Part shown: in pieces, positions 51,886-62,865 of the stretch | Layout: every line of letters begins with the position of its first letter | How positions within the stretch are numbered: the stretch's first letter is position 1 | Assembly: GCF_000002515.2 (NCBI RefSeq) | Contig: NC_006037.1 | Span: 434,001-498,000, forward strand | Source: Kluyveromyces lactis | Lineage: Eukaryota > Ascomycota > Saccharomycetes > Saccharomycetales > Saccharomycetaceae | Direction: 5' to 3' | Length of the DNA: 64,000 bases | The notes under the pieces: generated by a model | Told to the model about the DNA's origin: nothing | Seen by the model: the letters and a program-made list of their open reading frames with translations, nothing else | Database searches by the model: none | Program-made: the position numbers and the translations under genes

Positions 51886-53436
51886 ATGACTAGTGCATCA
51901 AGAAAAAACAGTGAAGTCAAGGAAACATCTCCTAGCAGAGACGTTGCCAATGGTAACGGAAGTAATGATAACGCGACAAGCACGAATAGCACCGAATATT
52001 TCGCTAATACAAATGTCCTCACTTGCAGGTTGAAATGGGTTGACCCAGACACTTTCATAACAGATCCGAAAAAATCTCAACTTCTTACGAGTTTGAACCA
52101 ATTGGTTCATAGCAACAAAGGTTTGTTGATCAACCCGAAAGAGATGGAGAATTACCAGTATTTCTCTGATCATGAACGTATAGCACATTTGAAGGAAAAC
52201 TTGGATGTGTACTTGTTTGAGCGCGGTAACGCAGAAGTAGACAGTTGGTATCGAGATTCGGATCTGGAAAATGAAAAGACTACCTGGTTCTACGATGTGG
52301 TGATACAGGCCCAATTCAAACCATATAAGGATCTACAGGCAACAAAAGAAGGGTTCTTATCCGAATTGACCAAGTTTTCAGGTAACGGTAATAAATCTTC
52401 ATCGATCTTGGAATGTTGGTCTATCTCAGAGAATCCTCATGCTTTGAATCATCCCGGTAATTTATATGTCAGAGGAATTCCAAAGAATCTAACCAAAGAG
52501 GATTTAGTACCCATCTTTGCCAAGTTTGGTCCCATCCTAGTTCTCAAAATTATCTTGGACTCAAATACAAACGAATCGATGGGATTTGGGTTTGTCTCAT
52601 ACGCATTGGGATCCCAGGCTTCAAACTGTATTAAAGAATTGAACGGGAATTTGATGAATGGATCCCCATTGTTTGTGAACTATCACGTTGAAAGAAAGGA
52701 AAGGGAAAGAATCCATTTCGATCAATGGAAACAAAATGAACAAGAGGAATCTACCAAGTTTAAAGGTGTCTTCGTCGGCAATTTACCGATTTTCACCACA
52801 GAAAACAAATTGTTAACACCTTCTATCGTCTTGGAGAAGTTCAAGAAAGCTCTCCCGGATTGTGAAATGGTTAGCTATTTCTTCCCAAAGACAAATTCAC
52901 AAACAAATGTGGAATATTCCGAAACAGACGAAGATTCTAAATCCGAGTCACCGTTACATTTAAATGCAGAATCTTTCCCCGTTAAGTCAAAGCACAATAG
53001 TGATGAGACAAATAAAAGAAATAACGAAAAGATCGAGGATCCTCAGCTAAAGACAATTGAAAAGCACCACGATAATGGTGATGAGGATATCGTAATGAAA
53101 AATGATGCCACCACTTCCAGTGACACTGAAGTGCCTAAATCCAGTTCATCTAGCGATGATGAAACAGAAGCTACTAACGAGGAAACTTGTTCCTCTCAGA
53201 ATGAGGAATCTCCTTTGAAAGGATACGGCTTCTTTAGATTCGCAACCCATGAAATGGCTTTGAAATGTATCGAAACTTTTAATGATTCACAATGGTACGG
53301 TCACCAGTTGGTCGTCAACAAGGCTATACAAAAGTTCCATCAACATCAGCACTCATACCATGGTAACAGTTCTAGTAGCCTCTCTAGCATGAACAACAAC
53401 GGTAACAATAATCATTATCATAACCACCACCACCAA

Positions 53437-53477
<41 letters not shown>

Positions 53478-54510
53478 ATATAACAATAATAACCACCATT
53501 ATTCCGGACCACACCAAACTCATCATGGTCATAGTAGTCCTCATCAGCCTTATTACCAGCAATCATTTTTCCCTCCAATGTATTCATTCAGACTCTCACG
53601 TCGTCATAGCGATAGGTCAATCAGTTCTAGACAATCGAATGCGCCTGGGTTTTCACCTCCTCCTATTACACCGCTTCCATTGAATGAACCATCCTACAAC
53701 CGCAATAATTCCTCTAATTCCCGTTCAATCTCAAGACAAAATTCGATCACGAATATTCAATACGGTAGTAGAGATCAAGCATATGATCATCATTCTCCTT
53801 CCAGCTCCACTCAAAACTCTATTCCACCACCATCAATGTCGCAACCAGTGTATCCAGTTTCGATACCACCGCCTCCAACAGGCATACCGGGACAAGCATT
53901 GCCTCCGTTAGTTACGCAATCTATTCCTGTTCTAACAAATTCCTCAACAAATTCGACTGGCTCACCTCGTAACAATTCAATTTACGGTCCAATGAATATG
54001 CCTCTGACTTACTCATCATCTAATCCGATGTTCAATACACCACTACCGATTCCAAGAAGTGACGAACAGGAATCAAACTTATATGTGAAGCATTTGCCTT
54101 TAGATTGGAGAGATGAAGATCTCTATCAGTTTTTTGAGAAATTTGGAGAGATTATTAGTGCCAAGATTATTACTGTAGGTGGATCCATAAAGGAACAGGA
54201 TGATCAAGATCTGAAGAAAGATGAACTGTTTGGAAAATCAAAGGGATATGGATTTGTTTGTTTCCAAAATCCTTTGGATGCATCACGGGCCATGTACCAT
54301 ACAGATGGTTTGAAGTTGAATTCCGATAATACGTTGTTTGTATCTTTCGCTCAAAGAAGATCAAAGAGCATAGACTCAATTAAGGGTCCGGTATCCAACA
54401 ATGTTAACTATAACAAAAAATTTTTGAACGCAATGTATCAGCAACAGCAGCAGCAATATCATCCTTGGATGGTTCCAGTTCCAATGCATTATCCACCGCC
54501 ATCGCACTGA
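51886..54510 (+). CDS. RIE1: RNA-binding protein Rie1 (YGR250C), three RRMs
   Basis: 874 residues (781 in S. cerevisiae). RRM1 (about 193-275) has RNP2 LYVRGI and RNP1 MGFGFVSY. RRM2 is split: RNP2 VFVGNL lies at about 295 but RNP1 GYGFFRF only at about 445, with an acidic, Ser/Glu-rich insertion of roughly 110 residues between. RRM3 (about 730-830) has NLYVKHL and KGYGFVCF. A His/Asn/Gln-rich stretch (about 485-560) includes 15 glutamines in a row, and a Pro/Ser/Asn-rich linker precedes RRM3. Rie1 binds mRNA with Sgn1 and promotes meiotic entry in S. cerevisiae; it is found in stress granules. The upstream gap is unusually long, which suggests complex control. Confidence 0.93.
53434..53478. 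repeat. CAG/CAA glutamine tract in RIE1
   Basis: 45 bases of mixed CAA and CAG codons encoding 15 Gln, preceded by three CAC (His) codons. Codon mixing limits slippage. Flanked by Asn/His-rich low complexity. Confidence 0.9.
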
Positions 54511-54896
54511 TCAGATTTTTCAGTTCCCCTTTTATTCTTTTTTTTTTTTGAATTATTTCTGTTTAATTAGATTTGGAGCTCTTTGATCTCTAACTGCAGT
54601 TTGAATTTTGACTCAGTCACCACTTTGTTAATTATATTTTTTTTTTCAGTTGCAAGTATTTGTGTGGCCTTCTCGAGATGAATGGTAAATTGGAAACTAC
54701 AACCGTTCCCCTGTATCTTTTTCTGTCGAATTGTCAAAAAAAAAAAAGAATTCAACATTCATTTCTGCTCTGTTTTTGCCCCCTTAACGACATAGTATCA
54801 TCTCGGAAGGCTTACCGAGTAGAAGATTCCATCATTCTTTTCCAGTTGTTGTCTTGTTAAATTTTTATTTCGATCCTCTTACTCCAAATTTACGTT

Positions 54897-54921
54897 ATTT
54901 CATTTCATTTCATTTCATTTC
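54897..54921. repeat. (ATTTC)5 pentanucleotide repeat
   Basis: Five perfect ATTTC units, followed by diverged ATTTC/ACTTC units to about 54945. In the convergent RIE1-MGA1 gap. Confidence 0.9.
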
Positions 54922-55643
54922 GGTCAATTTCACTTATTTCACTTCAATATGGTGAATAAGCGTTCTTAGTTGTCAAGCTGATGAGGGGGGAAAGTATAAT
55001 AGTTAAAATACAAAAAGGGTTTTTGAAATCATTGCAGAAATAGAGCCCAGAGAAAATCTTAAGTAAAGATTTTTATCTTTTTCTCAGGTCGCTTCTTTGT
55101 CAGAATCATCGTATTATAAAGGATATAAGAATATAAGTCCTATAATTCTGTTCTCTGTTTTTAACCAAAAAGAAAAAAATTGATTTTCCTAGCTATCTCC
55201 GGCGATCTTTTCTCTCAAAAGAAAGTTGCAGCCTGAAAGTTGCATACGAATGAAATTCGATCGATGAGTTTTTCCACTGCATTGACTCAATGCATGCGTT
55301 TGAACTCACATTTCTAAATCATGGGTTTCTTTCGGCAAAGTGCCTATTGTAGATTCAAATGCTTGTAAGCAATGAACGCATAACAGTACCGTTATATTTA
55401 AAGTCATTGAAAAGGGTGCAATTATGGCATTATTTTGAGGATTTTACTTGGAGAGAATATGCCATTTCATTCAGAAAGAATACTATTGGCAATTCTACCA
55501 GCCTCTCTATACTTTCACATGCCGTCCTAATTTAGTACCCTCATCAGCTATGTAATTAAATGGTAAATGTGTCTGTGCTAGGGAGGAAACAAAGAAAGTG
55601 CAAAAGTTATGTCGTGACGTGCTTGGCAGAACAGAATAAGTCC

Positions 55644-55644
<1 letters not shown>

Positions 55645-55700
<56 letters not shown>
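55645..55700. repeat. (ATA)n trinucleotide repeat
   Basis: 56 bases of perfect ATA/AAT repeat, about 19 units, then a diverged tail to about 55736. It reads as poly-Asn or poly-Ile in open frames, but no gene context supports translation. Confidence 0.92.
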
Positions 55701-55703
<3 letters not shown>

Positions 55704-56031
55704 AATAATACTAATAATAACAATGATAATAACAATAGCCCATTTATAATAAAAGAAAAAGTCTAATCCTGAAGCAAATAAAAATATAGTGTATAAAATT
55801 CCGTAATTATCTGATCTGACCAAATAAGCAGGTTCTCAGCGGATTCCAACATGACAAATAAAATGAAGATTGATGCGTGACTGTAGAGGGTGAAAGAAAA
55901 AAGAAAGATATCTATAAAGAAAAAACCTGGAGTGTGAAGTAACTGAGGCAACACGCTGAGGATAAGGTTTCTTCTGATTATCCATGTGATGAGGGTGAAG
56001 TGAATTTGTAAATGGATAATGCTTATTTACA

Positions 56032-57270
56032 TTATTTTGGACCATACTCCTGAGACACAGAACCACTGCCTTCAGGGAATTGTGTTGTAGTTCCTCCGAG
56101 AGAAACTTTTTGAACTTTCGAAAACCTTGGGTTAGAAAAGATGGAGTTTTTCTGTGATTCCAAAGAACCGTAACTATTAAATCTGTTAACGGCAGAAGCA
56201 GTCGTGCTTGCACTAGCAGTGCTTGATTTTGTGGTCATTGAGTTATTAGCCATGAGTGTATTCCAATTTGATTCTGTAGTCATTAGTTCCAGCTTAAATA
56301 ATTTCAGTCTCTGAAGATGTTCCTGTATATTCGAATCATCTGCGGACAACACGTCGCACATTTGGAGCATAGATCGTAGCAGTATCCCAAGATTTTGTTC
56401 ATATTGAAATAACGTGTGGGTTTGTAATGCGGTTGAACTTGGTCCCAGGCCAGCATGGGATGACACGGAAGGATACGGACTGATAGAATAGTAAGGAGTT
56501 CCCAGCATGCGAGGTATCGGGCTTGTAATGGGCAATGGTGCACCATTCATAGGTGGTGGTGGTATAGTCGGCATAGCTGGTATGGTTGGATTCGTCGTAG
56601 GAAGGGACGCTTGACGAATCGGACCAGGTACAGATGTTGGTATTGACAGTTGGTGTTGGTGTATCGGTTGAGGTTGCTGCAGCAGGGGCGAACCTGAGGG
56701 TAGAGGGTGTACCGGTGAATTACTGGTTTGTGACATATGCGTTGGTTGCACAGGACCAGAAGACTTTCTGGACAGCTCCGCTGGCAAATTTGCATTCGCA
56801 GTAGGATCCTGAGAGGAACCAAGATAGCTGACACAAACGGGTGATAACACGTTTCTTCTCTTACCATCTTTCCCAAGATTGTTAGATTTACGATGAATTC
56901 TCTTCAACTGTGCCTCGGAAGCAGATTTGCAAAAATCGTGAGAGTGATGTGTAAACTTCCATTCGATTTCGCTTTTGGAAGTAGCGTTGTTCGTAGAGGC
57001 GGTTGCACCATTGTTATCAGCGCCAGAAGCTGCCAAAGTGGAGGACGCACTGTGCGGTAGCTTATGGAAACCATACATGTGCAACTGCCTCACGAAACTG
57101 GAAACATTACCGTGCTTGAAAAAACGTTTCAACACTTTGCTAGAAAAATTTGGAGCGTTCGGTTTGATAATAAACATGGACTCATCATCCTCAGACCATC
57201 TAATCCATTCTATCAATTCATCCTGCATCAAGATATGATGCAATTGATGAATGAATGTCTTACTATGCAT
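56032..57270 (-). CDS. MGA1: HSF-domain transcription factor Mga1
   Basis: 412 residues from the ATG at 57270 (MHSKTFIHQLHHILMQDELI), the position of the family start; the open frame upstream has only a TTG. The heat-shock-factor DNA-binding domain fills about 3-115, with the recognition helix region FKHGNVSSFVRQLHMYGFHKL and the following wing EWKFTHHSHDFCKSASEAQL. The conserved RKSNNLGKDGKRRNVLSPVCVS (in pieces) lies near 120-140. The rest is Pro/Ser/Gln-rich. No heptad-repeat trimerisation region like that of Hsf1 is obvious. In S. cerevisiae Mga1 promotes pseudohyphal growth in the Phd1/Sok2/Flo8/Ste12 network. Its upstream region here is exceptionally long. Confidence 0.95.
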   Translation of the reverse strand: MHSKTFIHQLHHILMQDELIEWIRWSEDDESMFIIKPNAPNFSSKVLKRFFKHGNVSSFVRQLHMYGFHKLPHSASSTLAASGADNNGATASTNNATSKSEIEWKFTHHSHDFCKSASEAQLKRIHRKSNNLGKDGKRRNVLSPVCVSYLGSSQDPTANANLPAELSRKSSGPVQPTHMSQTSNSPVHPLPSGSPLLQQPQPIHQHQLSIPTSVPGPIRQASLPTTNPTIPAMPTIPPPPMNGAPLPITSPIPRMLGTPYYSISPYPSVSSHAGLGPSSTALQTHTLFQYEQNLGILLRSMLQMCDVLSADDSNIQEHLQRLKLFKLELMTTESNWNTLMANNSMTTKSSTASASTTASAVNRFNSYGSLESQKNSIFSNPRFSKVQKVSLGGTTTQFPEGSGSVSQEYGPK

Positions 57271-57705
57271 GTTGGATGGATGTCTGTCTTGTGTTGTCTC
57301 GTAACTCAAGGAAAGATCTACGTTTACCAGAATAAATTTACTTCAATTTAATACGATTTATCTTTGTCTTTCAATAAATCTAACTCGGTGTCGAGTATCT
57401 GGTTTATGTATATGCCGTACCTTAAGGTTCCTTAATCGGTGTATATGCAATAATTGGTTTAAACGGTGAAAGCAGTTACAGGCAAAAAGAAATAAACTTT
57501 TCTTTTCGATTTTTTTTTGACAGAAAAATACGAAAAATCGCCTAGTTCAAGAAATAGATGAAAAAAAAGATTATCGAGCGAAAAATGCAGTCAGATATTG
57601 CGGTAACAAGTAAGTCGGCGAAACGCAGGTAAAATGAAAACAATGACTATCGGTGAAACCAGGAAAGGTAAATCAGTGTTATCTGTATCTGGTGCAGAAT
57701 GCGGT

Positions 57706-57729
57706 GTAGTTTCGTTTGTAGTTTCGTTT
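57706..57729. repeat. 12-bp tandem duplication upstream of MGA1
   Basis: Two perfect direct copies of GTAGTTTCGTTT about 435 bp upstream of the MGA1 ATG. The second runs into TCGTTTAG, the same octamer as upstream of ERG4. Confidence 0.85.
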
Positions 57730-59463
57730 AGTGTTGCTCAGTCTCTGGTACTGAACTTCTAGGACGAGATGTCAGTACTTTCTTTGTCTTTTTGAGATTA
57801 ATTTAAATTGCAAAGCTTAGAGGTGGGTTCCTACCAACGTACGTTCCGTTGGATGCTTCTCGTTAAGAAAAATATCGGGTATTTGAAGATGTTAACGAAA
57901 CAGTATCTTGATGAGACAGTTGTAGTTTTAGTCCGTTAAAATGCAGAAATATGAGAGATTTCTTCAATATCAACCTAAAGAGTAGTTATTCTTAGTCTTG
58001 AAATATTTGGAGATGCAAGGCGAGCAATTTCTTGAGAAAAACGGAAGAAAACTTGAGAGTAGATATTTGAACAGGCGTCTTTTATTATTTCTATTCCACC
58101 GGAGCACTTATTCGCGACGTATAGCTGACAATCCAGGTCTATCTTTTATCAGGCTTGAGATATGACAAAGCCCGGCTGAGATTCGTAAAGAAAGGGGACG
58201 AGTATCCCAAATGTGGAATGGAATGAATGAAAAAAAAGGCAAAGGTGTTCAGTTACACTTTAGCACACTCCCTCTAATATATCGCACGATATGTGTTGTG
58301 TCTGTGTATCTTTTCTTGTATGCGACTCTTAACTGTATCTCCGAAAACCAGATGAGTCTCTTCAGCACACTCTAGAGAGTAGATCAATAGGGATATAAAG
58401 CACCTAAAAAAATGGGAAAGAGAATGGAAACCTCTCTTGGAAATGCTCTCTCTCACCTATGGATCGAATAAATTAATGTCAACTGGTTCAGCAAGTGTAG
58501 GGACAGGCTGTGTGTATGTATGTATTAAGGTTCGTCAAAATTAGTAAGAGAGAAGAATAATCGATATATATCCAGAAATTCAAAGCCCAAATATTCTAAT
58601 TTTTCAAAAGAAAAAAGTGAGAAGAGATGATGGTGTTAATGTTGAATGTCAGTGGTGACGATCAAATCGATCAGAGAGAAGAATTATCAGCTTTGAATAC
58701 GAAAGTTAAAGCAGATTGGGAAAAGACACACCACTATTTTATTTTTGGTTTCTCTTTCCAGTCCTTGTCCTAAGGAATGAGTTTCACGCTTTTACGCTGC
58801 TGTCAAGTAATTTAAACTTCAGGCTAAAGAGAAAATAATGTGATATTCAAAGTATCAAGAGACAGTGAGAAAAAAAGAAAAGCTGAAGGGCATTAAATAG
58901 ATAGCATTTGCAACGGGAAACACCATAATGAATGAAGGCGTACAGCGTGCGCTACTTTGCAAATACAGTTGAAATTACAGTTCCTAGCTGCAGTCCCTTT
59001 ACTGAGCGAATGATTTTTTTTCTTTCCTATTCCCGGCATTACTTTCAGATTGTGGTTCGAAGTACGAGACGAGTCTAGGACTGACAATATTTCGATTTCA
59101 AAATCGTACCGGATTAGAACAATGGATTAAAAACCCCAAGTTAAGATACACAAAAAAAAAACTCATACATGTCTGTAGCTCTTCCATGCTGCTGTTTCTT
59201 CAATTCGTACATGGCCTCTACGTCAATCTCACCAGAGGTGAGGTGGGTAAAAAAGCGGCCAGTGAATTATAATTATAATTTCTGTTGATAGAAAGAGTGC
59301 GGCGCAGGTTCTAACTTGCACAGAAAAGAGCATACAAATTTCGGTTAATGTGGAAACACTGATCTTCTGGTAGGAAAGTAGGCTATGTAGAGGAGTCTGG
59401 AAAAAATACACAAACTTCTAGTACACATGACAAGGAAAAGCATACTACTTCAGCTGTAGGTAA

Positions 59464-59477
59464 GGGGGGAGGGGGGG
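59464..59477 (+). repeat. G-run GGGGGGAGGGGGGG
   Basis: Thirteen G in fourteen bases, out of place in this AT-rich region. Not enough separate runs nearby for a standard quadruplex, although two long runs could pair in other forms. Confidence 0.85.
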
Positions 59478-61846
59478 AATTTTTCTCTTCTGCTGTCGAG
59501 ATTAGGACAACTTTAAATTGCTGCTCGGTATATGGTTTGAAAAAGAAATGAGCTGTGGTGTGTATAACGCTTGGGTCAATAGGAAAATCGTAAAAGGAAA
59601 TTGCAAGATTACGAGAACCAGAAGTGTCCAGCAGGCCGTTCAAGATGTACGTTTTTTTTTTTTTTTTGGCTTGGAAACTAGTTGGTTTTTTATGATAGCG
59701 AGCTGCGGGAGTTTCAGTATAATATCGTTGATCATGCCTGTTCTATATGCGATGTTCGAAGACAGGATCATCCTAGCAGAAGATGTTGTTTTTTCCGGTC
59801 CTCTGTTCCAACATAGTATAGCTATGTATTTCTAATGGTTACTGTTGGTTTCACAAATTGTTGATTATAGGGGTCCAGACTCTGTTACATTGCCAGTTTT
59901 AAGTATTACATGAAGAAAGAATACTGACTTTGTGCACAAGAAAATGACGTGGTGATCCCAACCGAATTCTGCACTATATTATGTTAAAAAATTTCCACTT
60001 AACCTACTTACGGCTACAGAGTCTACCAATGTGGGCAATAATATCCGGAATATAATCTAACATTTGGTTTTACAGAGGCAAAGAGGCACTGATTATTTCC
60101 CCGCTTTCCTCTTTTGTGGGAACCTTTCCGACAGTTCCCGCCATATTTAGCAAGAATGTAGTTATATCAAGACACCCTTTATCCCGGTAAAGAGGCACGT
60201 CGCAGTTGTTATGCTTCAAATTTGTCCCATTCAAAAAGTCGGGTTGTAGCACAAATTCTCTACACAGTCTACACATTTCATTTCTGTAACAAGTATATAT
60301 TGAAAAGCAGTAACAAGAGCACAATTAAAAAAACGCCGCAAATTTACTGCCAGCTTGGAATATGCTGTATCCAAAACGGGAGTAATTGCCACGTATCATC
60401 GGCTTCTTATACTGTTCTTTCTCTTTTTCTAAGAATTCCAGCTCTTGAAAAGACGTTCCTGTAGGACGAAATTCGCATTTTTTCTTTTTCTTGATCGATC
60501 GCTAAGAAAAGCCAGTAGATACTTAGTTAAACACCCGCATCTCTCGAAGGACGGTACATGAAGATACCGATTCAATAGACGAGCTGCATCGTTTTCCCAG
60601 TCTGACCAACGCAATCATTACTTATACGAACAGAAACATTTATACTACACATGATATCCAAGTTTCAAAACCTAAACTACTAAATCACAGGTAGCTGATC
60701 AGTTCTGTGAGTTTGACAAAAATCAGAATTAGCATTAGCTTTTACAAATAATTGTCAGTTCGAAACAATTCTTGTAATTGGAATTTCGGATTTCGGCATA
60801 TCTGCCTTTTACAGACCCTTCGGTCGGGTTCCACGCCGTGGAGAAGACACTTTCACTCACGTTCTTTTTCCTTCCTGTTTATCCAGAACAAGATTCTTTA
60901 CGTTAACCGGGAAAGGAAATTGATACCGTTTGAAGAACAATGCAAATGGAAAAAAAAGCAGCTGTTTTTTTCCAATGAATGATTACAAAGGCAACCAATC
61001 TCGTAATCCATATACCGTTTCAGGTGTGTACATGCTTTCCACCTGTTTGCAAGCTGTCCTGGTTTTCAATAGGCATGGAAAGATACATTTTGACTGAGCT
61101 CAGCCCGGCTTATCTCATTGATACCTGCAAACGTGTCTACTGTGATGCGCCAAGAAATAAAAAAAAGCCTTTTTTCACAGAAATCTATGTGCAGAAGATG
61201 AGGGTACCAGGTGGTAAGCAAAGGGTCCAGCCAACCATCGTTTCATAGTCGCAATATATTCATTCTCAGCTTCTGGTTAGATGAAGCTGTATATGATACG
61301 AATTGACAGTAACGAAGGGTGAATACGGTACATCTTAGCATAAGACACCCTTGAAATACGGTATCTTTAATTCTTCCATGAAACAAACCTGTAGGGTGCT
61401 CTTCTTGATTCTCAGCTGATTAACGACAATTAGTACAACTTGCCTTGCAAGTTAGTAGCTTCTGCGAGTCTTTTCTAGCCAAAGGCCGATCTTTTCGGCC
61501 AGTCGTTACCCACCGAAACTTGTCTAGGGATACAACTGGAATATCGGGTAATAAATTAAATTCCTTGCGTAAAGTCTGTCGATACTATTGTCTATTGCGT
61601 ACCAGTAAGCCGGAAAAATACAATCTTTAATGAACGATATATGATTGAAAAGAAATGTAATTCCCGGAATAAAATACTATGTCGGCATCTGCAACATCTT
61701 GATAGGTACGCCTTAATCTTATTCCATTTGCAAAGTGGTTAGTCGTCCCTTATTTCAACTAGTAAACATCCTTATACATGATTCTACGTAAAAAATTAAG
61801 ACATTGTCAGTAAAAGGGGTCTGGGTTGACTGGTACTTGTCCAGTT

Positions 61847-62617
61847 TTAAGCAGAGTATTTTTCAGCATGTAATCCAAGACCTTCAACCGCATCTGAATT
61901 GACAAACCAGCGAGTCTTTGCGTCATTTTCCTTGTTGACAATGGTACATGGTAACTCTTGGTTTTGTTTGTTGAAGATTTCGTCTAATATTGGTTTCTTA
62001 CCACTTCCTTCAGCAACGAAAGCTAAAGACTTACTTGCGGAAAGAACAGGTAAAGTTATGGTGATTCTATCACTTGGAGGTTTTGGAGAATCATGACACC
62101 ATAAAACCTTGCGTTTATTCTCTTCTAGAAGATATTTGTGTGCTTCACCTGGGAACAATGAACAAGTGTGACCATCTGGGCCGCATCCCAATAGAATCAA
62201 ATCAAATGGTTCCTTTGGTAGTAGACTTTCGTACTCGTTCGATACCTTTTCGTTCTCCGATCCACCTTCTTGCACCAAGGATTCGTTGATGGTGTAAACA
62301 ACAGGACCAATGACCTGTTTACGTGTCAATTCTTCCAATACAGCTTGCTTGAAAGCACCGTAGTTGCTGTCCTTATCTTCAAGAGGAACTAATCTTTCGT
62401 CACTGAAATAAACGTGCCATTTGGCCCACTGTATTTGTTTAGAGACAGAAGGATCATCGACGAGTGCTTTACGTAAAACATTGATTAAGGACCCACCACT
62501 GATAGCAACGTTAAATCTGCCATGGCTCTCTAAGGCCTTATTTTGTTCTGCAACAATGAATTCACCCACTGAGGAGGCTAATTCACTTGAATTGGAATAT
62601 TCATGAACGGAAACCAT
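61847..62617 (-). CDS. SOL3: 6-phosphogluconolactonase (Sol3/Sol4 type)
   Basis: 256 residues (249 and 255 in S. cerevisiae Sol3 and Sol4). Conserved blocks are FNVAISGGSLINVLRKAL (about 38-55), WHVYFSDERLVPLEDKDSNYG (about 66-87) and DLILLGCGPDGHTCSLFPGE (about 134-153), the substrate phosphate and active-site loops. It hydrolyses 6-phosphogluconolactone in the oxidative pentose phosphate pathway in the cytosol. A single gene at the position between MGA1 and CPD1 is co-orthologous to YHR163W SOL3 and YGR248W SOL4, which arose in the genome duplication; the symbol SOL3 is therefore a convention. It is followed on the left by the 4.6-kb gap. Confidence 0.95.
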   Translation of the reverse strand: MVSVHEYSNSSELASSVGEFIVAEQNKALESHGRFNVAISGGSLINVLRKALVDDPSVSKQIQWAKWHVYFSDERLVPLEDKDSNYGAFKQAVLEELTRKQVIGPVVYTINESLVQEGGSENEKVSNEYESLLPKEPFDLILLGCGPDGHTCSLFPGEAHKYLLEENKRKVLWCHDSPKPPSDRITITLPVLSASKSLAFVAEGSGKKPILDEIFNKQNQELPCTIVNKENDAKTRWFVNSDAVEGLGLHAEKYSA

Positions 62618-62865
62618 TATCTAAGTAATAATCACTAAAACTGTTCAGCGTGTCTGGATATCTGGATACCTTTAAGATACTATTAGGCCCTATCTGCAGC
62701 CAGAAACAAACATGTATTGTGATAAACCCGATACTCTTTGCTATTCAAAGAGAACCTTTTTTCCTTTTATACTATTTGAAACCATTTTTTTTCAAGTTTT
62801 CACCATTACATTACTATTATGCATATTTGTATTTATATACTGGTATTATATGACATTGACTTGCC

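Larger units (their letters stand above)
54511..56031. other. 1.5-kb gap between convergent RIE1 and MGA1
   Basis: Two 3' ends face each other here, yet the gap is 1.5 kb. It contains poly-T runs at about 54538-54549, (ATTTC)5, and an (ATA)n run. I see no conserved reading frame. It could hold long 3' untranslated regions or a non-coding RNA. Confidence 0.6.
57271..61846. other. 4.6-kb non-coding region upstream of MGA1
   Basis: Largest gene-free stretch. No open frame in it has conserved character and no tRNA A/B boxes were found. Visible structure: a 12-bp tandem duplication at 57706-57729 that ends in TCGTTTAG, a G6-A-G7 run at 59464-59477, a 16-base poly-T at 59652-59667, and many A/T tracts. 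Only the distal few hundred bases serve as the SOL 3' end (SOL is also on the minus strand), so over 4 kb is available as MGA1 control DNA, long leader RNA or unrecognised non-coding RNA. Confidence 0.7.

Noticed and set aside
55560-55766. Small Asn-rich protein over the ATA repeat
   Set aside because: The frame exists only because the repeat lacks stops; no conserved flanks or promoter.
57271-57309. Longer MGA1 start
   Set aside because: The upstream in-frame codon is TTG; the ATG at 57270 gives the typical HSF-domain start KTFIHQLH.
59051-59078. GTGGTTCGAAGTACGAGAC as a tRNA T-arm
   Set aside because: No acceptor stem, anticodon arm or A box at the right distances on either strand.
59383-59643. 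Minus-strand 86-codon frame with a Pro run
   Set aside because: The prolines are the complement of the G-run; nothing else in it looks coding.
60752-61248. Two consecutive frames of 76 and 89 codons in the MGA1 upstream gap
   Set aside because: Different frames, no family resemblance, Phe/Arg/Lys-rich chance composition; no evidence of a decayed gene.
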